Notes: generated from the sequence alone by a model not told the origin. 39,195 nt of DNA from Armatimonadota bacterium (GCA_026392155.1 JAPLCP010000141.1:1-39195); one strand, 5' to 3'. Shown: positions 1-7,664, counted from the stretch's first letter. A program made the numbers and translations.

Positions 1-225
1 ATCGTCTGTCAACGTGGCCAGCGAAACTATCGAATGATTGTCGAGACGCTCTTTTCCGGTTGGGTTCGGATTTTTGGGATGAAATCGATCACAGAGCGTG
101 GCTGGCCCGGTATTGAGAGTCATCTTGCCTTTGCCTGTGCTACCTGGAATTTGGTGACGGATATGGCCACAGCATTATTTGGTGGCGACAAAAAGAGCAT
201 CAGTACGGCTTGGGTGCCGATTTGA
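1..225 (+). pseudogene. Transposase C-terminal fragment (cut by window edge)
   Basis: The reading frame is open from the first base and ends at a TGA at 223-225, so only the last ~74 codons are visible. The residues around RNYRMIVETLFSGWVR and the following HLAFACATWNLV resemble the C-terminal end of DDE transposases of the IS4/IS5-like superfamilies, where a conserved Glu of the catalytic triad sits in an alpha-helical segment before an aromatic, helical tail. The stretch is slightly more AT-rich than the genes to its right. No terminal inverted repeat can be defined because the other end lies outside the window. It may be an intact gene truncated only by the window, or a remnant; the family assignment is by resemblance only. 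Confidence 0.55.
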
Positions 226-242
226 AATAGCACCAATGGTTA

Positions 243-1037
243 TTAGTCTCCGTGACAGCAGTGCTCATCAAGCGGTGCTTCTATGGTGCTAACAAGATCA
301 TCGCGGTGACCGGCGGCGAGGCGTGCCCACTGCGGGGTCGGGCGGCCTTCTTTACCCGAGGGTGGAGCGCTCCCATCTTCCATAAGCCGATAGGAGTTGC
401 TTTTGGGGCCGTAGAGTACCGGCCAGCCCTCGGGCGAGTCCTCCCAGTGCTCCTGCCTGCCGTAGACCGTCATGTCGAGGATTCCAAAGCTGCCATTCAT
501 CACCTCGCACCCACGCGCTGTCGTCCAGTAGGTCTCAAACACACGATCACCCTCACGCAGATAGCACACTTTCATCCCAAAGTGACGCCCGGCAATTAAA
601 ATCTCTTCAGATGCCTCAGGTACGGAGTACCACGGCAGCTCCCAGCCCATGAACTCCCGGTAGCGGTCGCTCGGCTCAAACGGCCCCTCGCAAAAGACGG
701 CGTAGGTGACATCGCGTGCATGCAGATACGATAGCTCACGCATCTGGCCGGAGTTGAACGTGCAGCCCTCACACTGCTTGGCAGCGGGCTTGCCCAAGTG
801 CCACATGTGGTACGACGCGAATAACTGGGTACGCCCCTCAAACGTATCAAGCAGCGAGATAGGACCATTTTTCCCGATGACCAGCGTCGCGGAATCCACC
901 TCCACCATCGGCAAGCGGCGACGTGCAGCGGCGATGGCATCGCCTTCGCGGGTGTGGGCCTTTTCCCGAACCCGAAGCGCAGCGACTTGTGCCATCCAGC
1001 TCTCCCGAGTGACAAGGGGAGGGGTTGCTTTTTTCAT
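243..1037 (-). CDS. DUF899 family thioredoxin-like protein
   Basis: 264 aa. The N-terminal LVTRESWMAQ..., the RRRLPMVEVD stretch, the LLDTFEGRTQLFASYHMW segment, the CEGCTFNSGQM motif (CxxC) and the ARDVTYAVFCEGPFE and MGWELPWYSV stretches are the hallmarks of DUF899, a thioredoxin-fold family of unknown substrate often annotated as dithiol-disulfide oxidoreductase-like. It is cytoplasmic; no signal peptide is seen. A TAAAAT box lies 6 nt before the ATG, so it may be transcribed leaderlessly from its own promoter even though the GT39 gene ends 32 bp upstream on the same strand. The C-terminus ends in a Cys-Cys-His stretch that may bind metal. The family call is firm; the biochemical role is unknown. 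Confidence 0.88.
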   Translation of the reverse strand: MKKATPPLVTRESWMAQVAALRVREKAHTREGDAIAAARRRLPMVEVDSATLVIGKNGPISLLDTFEGRTQLFASYHMWHLGKPAAKQCEGCTFNSGQMRELSYLHARDVTYAVFCEGPFEPSDRYREFMGWELPWYSVPEASEEILIAGRHFGMKVCYLREGDRVFETYWTTARGCEVMNGSFGILDMTVYGRQEHWEDSPEGWPVLYGPKSNSYRLMEDGSAPPSGKEGRPTPQWARLAAGHRDDLVSTIEAPLDEHCCHGD

Positions 1038-1043
1038 ATCGCG

Positions 1044-1049
1044 ATTTTA
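1044..1049 (-). promoter_or_regulatory. -10 box TAAAAT, 6 nt before ATG (leaderless)
   Basis: On the minus strand TAAAAT is followed by CGCGAT and then the ATG of the DUF899 gene. This leaves no room for a Shine-Dalgarno site if transcription starts 6-7 nt after the box. No clear -35 is seen. Confidence 0.55.
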
Positions 1050-1069
1050 CAGTACTCAAACGATAGTTT

Positions 1070-2575
1070 TCAATACCCATCCCGATGTTCCTTGGGATCG
1101 TAGCCCTTGAAGTCTCGACACAGCGTGATATACCAGCGCTTGACGGGCTTGTCGTAGCCGGGGCGGGTGAGGAGAATCGGGGGGAGCGGCTCGACGGAGG
1201 CAAAGTACTTCTTGGCAATTTCGAGGCTGCCTTTTTCGTCTTCCACATCGTTGACCAAGACGATACTCTTACCGATCAGGGCTTTCTCATCGGTCCAGAG
1301 CCGGTAGTTATCCCAGCGCACCTTGAAGTAGAGACCATTGGTCTGTGGCTGACCGGGCAGATAGAACGCCATCACGGAGTTGACCCGGTAGGTCACACTG
1401 CCGTAGGCCACTTCCCTGCCCTCGGCCTTGAGTTTTTCTCCTGCCACCGCCGTTTTTGCCATCAGCTCTGGCCAGCCGTAGGTCTCATTGAGCTTGATGA
1501 AGGGGGTCGCCGGAAGGGTCAGGCCCAGCATGCCCGGCAGGCCGGGGAAGAAGGCGAGCGTGATGAGAAAAAGATTCAGCGCGATGCTCGCTAGGGGGAG
1601 GGCGCGTTTGCCCTCACGCCAGAGCCGGTCAAAGAGCACGGCGACAGGCAAGAGACTGGTGAGGTGCATCGTGGTCGGCCAGTTGATCTCGAGTTTTGAC
1701 CGCAGCGAGGTGTAGACACAGATCGCCAGCAGCGGGAGCGTGAAGGCGAGTGCGAAGGCGCGGGGGGCATCATCGCGGAGGAGCTGCTTACTCTTAACCA
1801 GAGCCCAGAGTGTCAGACACCAGGCAAGTGGGCCAACAAAAAGTGCCTGGCCCACCAGAAAGTCCCCGAACCAGCGGCCAAAGGCGGCATCGGTGTGGCG
1901 CTGCGAGAGGGTCTTGATGTGCAGGGAGAACATCTGCTCATGCTGTCTGTCCCAAAGCGCGTAGGGCAACAAGCCCAGCACCGCAATTCCAAAGGCCAGA
2001 TACGGATGCGGCGTCTTGAACCACTTGCGGTAGCCAGGCACGAGGGCAAGGAGCAGTAGAACGCCCGGCGCGAAAGTCAGCATGGTCAGCTTGGAGGCAA
2101 TCCCCAGCCCGACAACGGCACCAACCGCGTACCAAAGAATAGGCTTGTTCTCTTGCAGCGTCTTGGTCAGCAGCCAGCTTGCCAGCGCCCAGCAGAACAC
2201 CAGCGGGCTGTCGTAGGTGGCCAGCAGGCTCCCAGCGGCGTAGAGCGGCGCAAGGCTCATCAGCAAGAGCATCCACCATGCCACCGACTCCCCCAGCCAG
2301 CGCCGTGTCGTTAAGAAAGTCAGCCACGAGCCGAGCGCCGCAAAGACAATCGGCACGAGGCGAATTCCCAGGTGCGTATGGCCCACAATCAGCGTCCCCA
2401 GTTTGATACAGTACGCAATCCCCGGCCCCTGATCGTAGTAGGAGAGATCTAAATGGCGGCTCCACTGCCAATAATACGCTTCATCCCAGGCGAGGCCAAG
2501 CTGTGCACCATAGAAAAGCCGGAAAAGTGTCAGCGCCCCGATAAGCAAGAGCGCGGAGCGGGTGAGCGAGGTCAT
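1070..2575 (-). CDS. GT39-like (ArnT/PMT) membrane glycosyltransferase
   Basis: 501 aa from the chosen ATG. An upstream in-frame extension to 2761 exists but is rejected because a perfect TATAAT lies 7 nt before this ATG and the extension overlaps the divergent gene. Residues 1-20 form a first membrane helix. It is followed by the AWDEAYYWQW motif with the acidic DE pair typical of GT-C fold GT39 enzymes, then SYYDQGPGIAY, the lumenal/periplasmic loop signature seen in ArnT-type transferases. About ten more hydrophobic segments run to residue ~400, and a soluble C-terminal domain follows. Such enzymes transfer a sugar from a polyprenyl-phosphate donor to lipid or protein acceptors at the outer face of the inner membrane; the acceptor here is unknown. 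Followed 32 bp later by DUF899. Confidence 0.85.
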   Translation of the reverse strand: MTSLTRSALLLIGALTLFRLFYGAQLGLAWDEAYYWQWSRHLDLSYYDQGPGIAYCIKLGTLIVGHTHLGIRLVPIVFAALGSWLTFLTTRRWLGESVAWWMLLLMSLAPLYAAGSLLATYDSPLVFCWALASWLLTKTLQENKPILWYAVGAVVGLGIASKLTMLTFAPGVLLLLALVPGYRKWFKTPHPYLAFGIAVLGLLPYALWDRQHEQMFSLHIKTLSQRHTDAAFGRWFGDFLVGQALFVGPLAWCLTLWALVKSKQLLRDDAPRAFALAFTLPLLAICVYTSLRSKLEINWPTTMHLTSLLPVAVLFDRLWREGKRALPLASIALNLFLITLAFFPGLPGMLGLTLPATPFIKLNETYGWPELMAKTAVAGEKLKAEGREVAYGSVTYRVNSVMAFYLPGQPQTNGLYFKVRWDNYRLWTDEKALIGKSIVLVNDVEDEKGSLEIAKKYFASVEPLPPILLTRPGYDKPVKRWYITLCRDFKGYDPKEHRDGY

Positions 2576-2582
2576 GGTCTCT

Positions 2583-2588
2583 ATTATA
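2583..2588 (-). promoter_or_regulatory. -10 box TATAAT, 7 nt before ATG of GT39 gene
   Basis: Perfect TATAAT consensus on the minus strand with a 7-nt spacer (AGAGACC) before the ATG. It lies in a 38-bp divergent intergenic space shared with the gene starting at 2614. It decides the start of the GT39 gene and implies a leaderless mRNA. Confidence 0.65.
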
Positions 2589-2601
2589 CGCCGTGGGATG
2601 G

Positions 2602-2607
2602 TACCAT
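2602..2607 (+). promoter_or_regulatory. -10-like box TACCAT, 6 nt before ATG 2614
   Basis: TACCAT followed by AGAGGC and ATG. The GAGG could instead act as a weak, close Shine-Dalgarno, so leaderless initiation is likely but not certain. The same hexamer lies 5 nt before the NudC-like start at 38126 on the other strand. Confidence 0.4.
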
Positions 2608-2613
2608 AGAGGC

Positions 2614-3492
2614 ATGCAAAATCTTTCCAATAGTGCTTTATGGAAAGAGGCGGAGACGTTTCTTGCACGGCTCCCTCTGGCACCTCGCAGTGCCCCGCCT
2701 TGCCGCGACCCACGCCTGCGCCGTCCCCTACTGGATGAGAAGCAAAAAGCCGCTCTGACACCCAATCCGAAGCTCGCCGAGCGGATCCAATTCCTCTCCG
2801 AAAAACTCATGCCCACAGGCAATCCCTCACTAGCAGAGATCAAGCTACTGCTGAACAACCCGGAGTATAAAGAGCTGATAGCCCTAACAGAGCAGCTCCA
2901 AAACAACCCTGAGCTGAAACGCTATGAGGCGCAGCAACAGACTTTTAACCAGGAGCAGGCTCGCTACGACGCAGAAACCAAAGCCTGGCTCAAGTCGTCG
3001 GGCTACGCTATGGTTCCTGCGTGGCGTGGACGAGCCGTGGCACTCTACCTTGGCACACGCTCACAGACGAGCACTGTGAGCTTCACCACCACTAAGCGCT
3101 ACTTCGACACTAGCAGCGGACGGCAGGTGTGGAGCGGCCCCTGCAGCCTGGTTGCGGGGATCGATGGCGAGGGAGAGCGCCGCTACGAACGGACGAATCC
3201 TGCCAATCTCCAGTTTTTCCTTGGTCAGGAGGGGTTCTTGTTAAAGTACTCGGGAGCCTCTTTCGGCGAGAAACGCCTGCTGATCTACCAGCCTTTTATT
3301 AGCACCCATCTCTTTTCGCTCTCAAAGACCGAGCACTTCCCCCACATCTTGGGCTCGCCAGGCGATGCAGGCTTAGTTGGCTTCCCTTTTTCAGGGGGGA
3401 ACAGCAAGAAGCTCATTGGAAAGCTTGTGCTCTCTCTGCCTGACCAGGCAACCTATACCACTGGCTGGGAGCTGGAGCCAGCTACTCAATAA
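2614..3492 (+). CDS. Uncharacterised protein
   Basis: 292 aa from the ATG at 2614; an in-frame ATG at 2593 is possible but would leave no promoter room. I do not recognise a family. The first ~110 residues are charged and rich in Leu, Glu and Asn (PEYKELIALTEQLQNNPELK), predicted helical. From ~125 the sequence turns to beta-rich stretches with aromatic residues (GYAMVPAWRGRAVALYLG, VWSGPCSLVAGIDGEGERRYERTN). No signal peptide, transmembrane helix or catalytic motif is evident. It is divergent from the GT39 gene and convergent with the OB-fold-like gene; the last 11 bases overlap that gene tail to tail. Codon use matches its neighbours, so it is likely real. Confidence 0.7.
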   Translation: MQNLSNSALWKEAETFLARLPLAPRSAPPCRDPRLRRPLLDEKQKAALTPNPKLAERIQFLSEKLMPTGNPSLAEIKLLLNNPEYKELIALTEQLQNNPELKRYEAQQQTFNQEQARYDAETKAWLKSSGYAMVPAWRGRAVALYLGTRSQTSTVSFTTTKRYFDTSSGRQVWSGPCSLVAGIDGEGERRYERTNPANLQFFLGQEGFLLKYSGASFGEKRLLIYQPFISTHLFSLSKTEHFPHILGSPGDAGLVGFPFSGGNSKKLIGKLVLSLPDQATYTTGWELEPATQ

Positions 3493-3952
3493 TCAGCTTG
3501 ACTTGCTCGGACTTGGTGAGCTGAATCTCAGTGCTACCTTTATAGTCCACAAACGTACCGGTGATCAGCACGTGCTTGCCCTTGAGGGTCTGCATGTCCG
3601 GGAAGCTCGCGTAGTTCTTCACCCGGAGCACCGCCGTCAGAGCATTACGATAGTTCTTGTCGAAGTTCAGAATGACCAGGCCATTGCTACGGGGCGAGAA
3701 AACTTTTACGACCACTCCCTCAAACGCGCCGTCTTTGCCGACCAGCTTCTTCGCCCCCGCCAGATCGGTCGCTTTGAGTGCGGTTTTCACGGAGCCATCC
3801 CCCCGCTTGACCGTGTCAAACTTAGCGGTCTTGGAAGCCACACTCGCCTGTGGTTTAGCAGGATCAGACTTGGGTTTCTCATCTTGGGCAAAAACAAAAG
3901 ATACCGCACAGGCACAGAGCGCGGCTAAAACAGGAAGGCGAAGTTTTAACAT
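3482..3952 (-). CDS. Secreted OB-fold-like small protein
   Basis: 156 aa. Residues 1-22 are a signal peptide (MLKLRLPVLAALCACAVSFVFA, cleavage after FA). A Lys/Pro/Ser-rich linker follows to ~45, then a ~105-residue domain with alternating hydrophobic strands: GAFEGVVVKVFSP, GLVILNFDKNYRNALTAVL, LKGKHVLITGTFVDYKGSTEIQLT. The pattern of a five-stranded barrel with a GK-x-V-x-I-x-G-x(4)-Y-x-G-x-x-E-I turn recalls bacterial OB-fold modules related to the YdeI/nucleic-acid-binding tRNA_anti-like families. Predicted periplasmic or extracellular; ligand unknown. A TACAAT box lies 6 nt upstream, overlapping a GGAGG that could serve as Shine-Dalgarno. The gene is on the same strand as, and just downstream of, the FGE-domain gene. 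Confidence 0.75.
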   Translation of the reverse strand: MLKLRLPVLAALCACAVSFVFAQDEKPKSDPAKPQASVASKTAKFDTVKRGDGSVKTALKATDLAGAKKLVGKDGAFEGVVVKVFSPRSNGLVILNFDKNYRNALTAVLRVKNYASFPDMQTLKGKHVLITGTFVDYKGSTEIQLTKSEQVKLIIE

Positions 3953-3958
3953 GCCTCC

Positions 3959-3964
3959 ATTGTA
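3959..3964 (-). promoter_or_regulatory. -10 box TACAAT, 6 nt before ATG 3952
   Basis: TACAAT followed by GGAGGC and ATG on the minus strand. Both a leaderless start and a GGAGG-directed start fit. The box directly abuts the second stop codon (3965-3967) of the read-through frame of the FGE-domain gene. Confidence 0.45.
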
Positions 3965-4000
3965 CTACAACGATCTCGCGCAGCGAAATCCGGTGTCGTC
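3965..4000 (-). other. Conserved FGE-domain tail beyond an in-frame TGA
   Basis: In the same frame as the upstream FGE-domain gene, directly after its TGA (4001-4003), the sequence encodes DDTGFRCARSL and then TAG. The GFRCAR motif is the usual end of FGE-sulfatase domains, so this is the missing C-terminus of that protein. It is separated by one stop codon, in the same frame with no indel. The TGA could derive from CGA (Arg) by one transition. Confidence 0.75.
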
Positions 4001-4681
4001 TCAGGTGGCTTTTGCGCCCTCGATTCCCCGCTCATAGGTGCGGCAGCCACGCTCGCTGTAGCCCACCGCGCCGCCTTTGATCATGCGCTGCTCCGTGTTA
4101 CCGTTGGGGTGCCCCTGTACCCACTCCCAGGCATTTCCCGCCATGTCCACGCAGCCATAGGGGCTTGTCCCCACAGGGACAGACCCAACAGGCCGAACGC
4201 GCGAGGGCTTCCCGCAGGCGAGCTTCTGGGTCGGCTTAGGAGCCCGAGCCGCGACTTTGCTCTTATCCCAAGTGTTGCCCCATGGAAAGACACGGCCATC
4301 AGTACCACGGGCCGCCTTCTCCCACTCATCCTCGGTGGGGAGCCGCTTCCCAGCCCACTTTGCATAGGCCTCGGCTTCGTCGTAGGTGATGCCCGTTGCA
4401 GGGAGCTTGGCCTGACTAGGATCAAACACGTGGGCCGGTCGAAAATGCGCAAACTCGGCGTTGGTAACCTCAGTCCGGTCTATAAAAAACCCAGAAAGCC
4501 AGACGGAGTGCAGGGGCTGACGTTCTTCGTCGCTATCCGGGTCATCGCTGCCCACGAGTGCAGTTCCAGCGGGAACCAGCACCATTCCCTCAGGTGTTGG
4601 TGGCAAGGCAGAGGAGTCTGTCACAGGCCGACAGCCGCTTAAAAACAACAACACCGCACCGACTCGCAGAATGGCTTTCAT
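4001..4681 (-). CDS. FGE-sulfatase (SUMF1-type) domain lipoprotein, C-terminus cut by TGA
   Basis: 226 aa from the ATG at 4681, chosen because it gives a lipoprotein signal MKAILRVGAVLLFLSGC with the lipobox Cys at 17; the longer frame to 4783 overlaps the neighbour. The domain follows: PEGMVLVPAGTALVGSDD, HSVWLSGFFIDRTEVTNAEF, YDEAEAYAKWAGKRLPTEDEWEKAARG, FPWGNTW, GCVDMAGNAWEWV, MIKGGAVGYSERGCRTYERG. This is the formylglycine-generating-enzyme fold; most lipoprotein members are not proven sulfatase activators. The frame stops at TGA just before the conserved GFRCAR tail, which continues to 3965 in frame (separate entry). The true product is therefore either truncated, read through, or a sequencing artefact. 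It starts 74 bp after the upstream minus-strand gene ends. Confidence 0.85.
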   Translation of the reverse strand: MKAILRVGAVLLFLSGCRPVTDSSALPPTPEGMVLVPAGTALVGSDDPDSDEERQPLHSVWLSGFFIDRTEVTNAEFAHFRPAHVFDPSQAKLPATGITYDEAEAYAKWAGKRLPTEDEWEKAARGTDGRVFPWGNTWDKSKVAARAPKPTQKLACGKPSRVRPVGSVPVGTSPYGCVDMAGNAWEWVQGHPNGNTEQRMIKGGAVGYSERGCRTYERGIEGAKAT

Positions 4682-4754
4682 AGACACTCTACAGATCGGC
4701 GCGGCGGAAAGTTCCGGCAGCGTGATTAGCTCTTGCGGCGGCGGGCCTAAACGG

Positions 4755-6407
4755 CTAAATACTGGTAGTGCGCAGGGTGACACACGCTTCGACAGGAGTT
4801 AAAAAAGTCAGGAGCACTCGCACCAGCCCCGGCGCGGGTTCCGAGTCGCGCATGGCCCACATCTGATGGGCACTGGCTCCCGGGGAGACTTCGATCATAT
4901 CGCGGCCATAGCGCATCCTCCCCACGCCGCTTTTTAAAAAGATCACCTGCCCAGCCTGTGGTTGAAGCGCCGTATCGTCGGTCTCCCACACGCCACCGAC
5001 CGCAAAGTCCAAAGCAAGCTGTGCTGGGACGCGATCTAGGCCGTCGCGTGTGACGTAGCGCAGGGAAATCCCACTACCGTCCTCAAGCTCTTTTATCTCC
5101 AGCTCACTGGTGCAGTCCGCGACGCGGCGTAGCGCACGCTCGGCCCGTAGCTCTTGGTATTTTTCCGGAGGTACAGGACGCCCCAGCGGCAGCTCGTAGC
5201 CGGGACGGTAGGGCGAAAGCTTGCCCTCGGAGCGGAGCACCACCACACCGTCTTCTTCGCCAATGCTATCCCCAACAAAGCGCCCGACCCCGAAGTACGC
5301 CTGGCTGATCTTGACGCTCACTAGCTCCGCCTGGCCACTCACAAGGTGCAGCAGCCGGGTCGTGCCGCCAAACGCGGTGACACTCCGCTCCCCGCGCCGG
5401 ATCCGATGGGCCTGCAAGACGGGATAGTGTGCTGTGTAGTCATCGGGCAGCCTTGGCTCAATGGCTCCCGGCTCGCCGTACTGACGCAAAAACTGCGTCA
5501 GGGAGTAGCCATCGCACGACGATTTTTCTTGTAGAAACGCCGCCGCCTGCAAAAAGCGCGGCTCGTTTACAAGCGTCCCTGCCCAGAGCAAGGGAACGAT
5601 CAGTGACGAGGGCACCGCACGCGTCCCGTGATCCTGCCTCCGCGAGAGCCCCGTCTCGATCGTGCCGTCGGCATGAAAGAGCTGCAAGTTGAGCGTGAGA
5701 TTGCGCTGTACCGCCTCCAAACACGTCTCACGCTCGTAGCCACACTCCGCGAGAATCAGCAGAGACTTCGCACAGATCGCATCGTAGACCCCGGCGCTGC
5801 GCTCGATCCAGGCGCTGTCGGCGTTTAGGTCAAAGCCCTCCGCCAGATAGCTCTCGATCACGGGTCGAATTTGCTCGGAGAGATCCGGGAAGCACTTCTC
5901 GGCGAGCGCCAGCCCTGCACTCATCACCCAGCGATGGTTCGGTGTGTGGAAGCCACCCGTCAGTGTCCCCGCGACCATGCGGCGGAGGAAAGCTTCTACC
6001 CTCCTCCCCCCACCCCCCTCCTCCCAACCCTGGGAGGAGGGGGCGAGCATGGGGGAGGTCGGTGCTCCCTCCGCCAATCCTGCCTCCACAGGGTTGGCAC
6101 CCAGAGGGTACAAGGCAGGGCACATGGCCTGGAGGATAAATCCGGCATCAGGGCTGGAGTCGAAGTTGCAGTCGCGCAGGTCGGTGAGGCCGCTGGGCCG
6201 CTGGTAGGCTTCCAGATAGTCTAAGGCGTGAGCAGCGGCATCTAAGTGACAGCCTGTGTAGAGGCATAGGGCGACCAGCGAACACGTGGCTCCGGGATCG
6301 TCAAGGCCCCAGTCGGCTCTATGAATCGCGCCATCGGCTTGCTGGAGGGCAACGTAGGAATCACACTGAGCAAAGAGCGCTTTCTGCGCGGCGTCGAGAG
6401 AAAACAT
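4755..6407 (-). CDS. Helical-barrel (six-hairpin-like) protein, possible polysaccharide-processing enzyme
   Basis: 550 aa, no signal peptide. The N-terminal ~330 residues alternate short helices with aromatic and His-rich turns (ALQQADGAIHRADWGLDDPG, GGFHTPNHRWVMSAGLALAE, NADSAWIERSAGVYDAICAK). This looks like an alpha/alpha-toroid as in heparinase/hydrolase families. The C-terminal ~200 residues are beta-rich (GISLRYVTRDGLDRV, GRMRYGRDMIEVSPG), as in the beta-sandwich domain that follows the toroid in polysaccharide lyases. I cannot name a family. Residues ~103-135 (Gly, Pro, Glu-rich) come from a palindromic repeat inserted in frame (separate entry); excising it would join PALYPLG to RVEAFLRRM. 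Divergent from the O-methyltransferase gene, with 57 bp between. Confidence 0.7.
   Translation of the reverse strand: MFSLDAAQKALFAQCDSYVALQQADGAIHRADWGLDDPGATCSLVALCLYTGCHLDAAAHALDYLEAYQRPSGLTDLRDCNFDSSPDAGFILQAMCPALYPLGANPVEAGLAEGAPTSPMLAPSSQGWEEGGGGRRVEAFLRRMVAGTLTGGFHTPNHRWVMSAGLALAEKCFPDLSEQIRPVIESYLAEGFDLNADSAWIERSAGVYDAICAKSLLILAECGYERETCLEAVQRNLTLNLQLFHADGTIETGLSRRQDHGTRAVPSSLIVPLLWAGTLVNEPRFLQAAAFLQEKSSCDGYSLTQFLRQYGEPGAIEPRLPDDYTAHYPVLQAHRIRRGERSVTAFGGTTRLLHLVSGQAELVSVKISQAYFGVGRFVGDSIGEEDGVVVLRSEGKLSPYRPGYELPLGRPVPPEKYQELRAERALRRVADCTSELEIKELEDGSGISLRYVTRDGLDRVPAQLALDFAVGGVWETDDTALQPQAGQVIFLKSGVGRMRYGRDMIEVSPGASAHQMWAMRDSEPAPGLVRVLLTFLTPVEACVTLRTTSI
6000..6104 (-). repeat. Palindromic element family A, copy 1 (in frame, residues ~103-135)
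   Basis: GC-rich repeat inside the helical-barrel gene. On the plus strand the left arm begins with CTCCTCCCCC and contains CTCCTCCCAACCCTGGGAGGA, itself a hairpin. The right side has CCTGCCTCCACAGGGTTGG. Both blocks recur almost identically in copy 2 (27329-27468). The outer right arm is degenerate here (CACCCAGAGGG). It is translated without a stop as a Gly/Pro/Glu-rich loop including NPVEAGLAEG. The same peptide motif, NPAEAGWAEG, appears on the strand opposite the coding strand in copy 2, so the two copies are inserted in opposite orientations relative to their host genes. Confidence 0.75.
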
Positions 6408-6464
6408 AGGGGGAGGTTCGGCGTAGCGCAGGAGAAAACCTTTTCGATAGGGAAACCTTATTTT

Positions 6465-7127
6465 ATGTCAAGAACGTCTTTTGCGCTCCCTGAAGCGCTA
6501 CACAGCTATCTTCTCACCGTCGGGACGCGCCCTGATGCCGTGCGCCTCGCTCTGCGCGAGGCAACCAACGACCTTCCCAACTCTGGGATGCAGATCAGTG
6601 TCGAGCAGGGTGAGTTTATGGATCTGCTGATCAAGCTCACCGGCGCAAAAAAGTGCATTGAAGTCGGGACTTTCACCGGCTACTCCGCGCTTGTCACCGC
6701 ACAAGCACTACCTGAAGACGGCAAGCTGATCTGCTGCGATGTCTCGGATGACTACACCAAGATCGGCAGGCCGTTCTGGGCACAGGCAGGCGTAGCACAT
6801 AAGATTGATTTACGCATCGCCCCAGCGACTGAGACTCTTGATGCCCTCCTCGCTGATGGTCAAGCCGGGACGTTTGATTTTCTCTTTATTGATGCCGACA
6901 AGCACAACTACGACCACTACTACGAGCGTGGACTCAAGCTCCTCAAGCAAGGCGGCTTAATCGGCATTGACAACACTCTCTGGAGCGGGAAAGTCATTGA
7001 CGACGAAGCACAAGACACAGACACTGTGGCTCTGCGGGCACTCAATCTGAAAATTCACGCCGACCCACGGGTTCAGGTCTCGATGCTTCCTATTGGTGAT
7101 GGTTTGACGCTCTGCCGAAAAATCTAA
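6465..7127 (+). CDS. SAM-dependent O-methyltransferase (class I, CCoAOMT-like)
   Basis: 220 aa. The ATG at 6465 is chosen over an upstream in-frame ATG at 6321 that overlaps the divergent gene. The SAM-binding motif is EVGTFTGYS (66-74), a second acidic motif CCDVSDDY lies at ~90-97, and the divalent-metal/catalytic segment FIDADKHNYD is at 141-150 with GGLIGIDNTLW after it. These are the defining features of the Methyltransf_3 family (caffeoyl-CoA/catechol O-methyltransferase-like), which methylates hydroxyls of small aromatic or other diol substrates with Mg2+. Length is normal for the family. It is cytoplasmic and probably monocistronic: a GTCGC-GGA-GCGAC hairpin plus T5 follows the stop. 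Substrate unknown. Confidence 0.93.
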   Translation: MSRTSFALPEALHSYLLTVGTRPDAVRLALREATNDLPNSGMQISVEQGEFMDLLIKLTGAKKCIEVGTFTGYSALVTAQALPEDGKLICCDVSDDYTKIGRPFWAQAGVAHKIDLRIAPATETLDALLADGQAGTFDFLFIDADKHNYDHYYERGLKLLKQGGLIGIDNTLWSGKVIDDEAQDTDTVALRALNLKIHADPRVQVSMLPIGDGLTLCRKI

Positions 7128-7140
7128 TCCCAGCTGTCCG

Positions 7141-7158
7141 GTCGCGGAGCGACTTTTT
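7141..7158 (+). terminator. Intrinsic terminator after O-methyltransferase
   Basis: GTCGC stem, GGA loop, GCGAC stem, then TTTTT. It lies 14 bp after the O-methyltransferase stop and before the YraN -10 box. Confidence 0.7.
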
Positions 7159-7189
7159 AGCCTACGAGCGCTTCTACGACAATATGGGC

Positions 7190-7195
7190 TAAAAT
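7190..7195 (+). promoter_or_regulatory. -10 box TAAAAT upstream of yraN-like gene
   Basis: TAAAAT 9 nt before the ATG at 7205. The spacing is slightly longer than for other leaderless boxes in this window, giving a leader of zero to three nt. No Shine-Dalgarno is present. Confidence 0.45.
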
Positions 7196-7204
7196 TGCCC
7201 TAGA

Positions 7205-7600
7205 ATGAGTAGCACCCGCGCCATAGGAACTCTGGGAGAAGAGGCAGCCATTGCCCACCTAGAGCAGCGCGGGCTGCGGCTGATTGATAAGAATGTCCAG
7301 TTTGGCCCCAAGTCGGGCCTTAAAGGGGAGCTGGATATTATTGCCTGGGATGGCGAGACCCTAGCCTTCATCGAAGTCAAGACCCGCCGTGGCCATCCAG
7401 GCCGCGTCGCTCCCGCAGAAAATATCACGGTAACCAAGCGCCGTCAGCTCTCCCTGCTTGCCCAGACCTACGCTGCCCGTCATCACCTGCTTGATGAAGA
7501 CATTGGGCTGCGCTTTGACATTGTGAGTGTCTTTTTGGGGGAGCAAGACCAAGTGCTTGCCGTTCACTACACCCGTGGTGCCTTTCTCGCGGGAGACTAG
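7205..7600 (+). CDS. YraN/UPF0102 family putative endonuclease-fold protein
   Basis: 131 aa. Starts MSSTRAIGTLGEEAAIAHLEQRG and carries the family signature GELDIIAWDGETLAFIEVKTRRG at ~45-66, a PD-(D/E)xK nuclease-like core (D47, E58-x-K60 by eye), followed by KRRQLSLLAQTYAA. YraN proteins are widespread, usually near rnhB or rsmI, and their biological role is unsettled; some have been linked to Holliday-junction-type nuclease folds. Length is normal for the family (about 120-130 aa). It sits just upstream of a tRNA gene with its own promoter. The family call is firm; activity is not established. Confidence 0.92.
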   Translation: MSSTRAIGTLGEEAAIAHLEQRGLRLIDKNVQFGPKSGLKGELDIIAWDGETLAFIEVKTRRGHPGRVAPAENITVTKRRQLSLLAQTYAARHHLLDEDIGLRFDIVSVFLGEQDQVLAVHYTRGAFLAGD

Positions 7601-7624
7601 CCTTGGCGTTTTGGCAAATTAAAC

Positions 7625-7653
7625 TTGACGAACCCCCGTTCGCACGATAGAGT
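7625..7653 (+). promoter_or_regulatory. Sigma70-type promoter of tRNA-Val
   Basis: TTGACG (7625-7630), a 17-bp spacer, then TAGAGT (7648-7653). Predicted transcription start is ~7660, five nt before the mature tRNA 5' end. This is the only promoter in the window with an obviously good -35. Confidence 0.75.
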
Positions 7654-7664
7654 GTATCTCGCAC

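Noticed and set aside
2576-2761. N-terminal extension of the GT39 gene to 2761
   Set aside because: The extension lacks membrane character, overlaps the divergent gene and would place a perfect TATAAT inside the coding region.
4001-4003. Selenocysteine at the UGA in the FGE-domain gene
   Set aside because: The column is not a catalytic Cys and no GU-loop hairpin lies 16-37 nt downstream; nonsense change or error is likelier.
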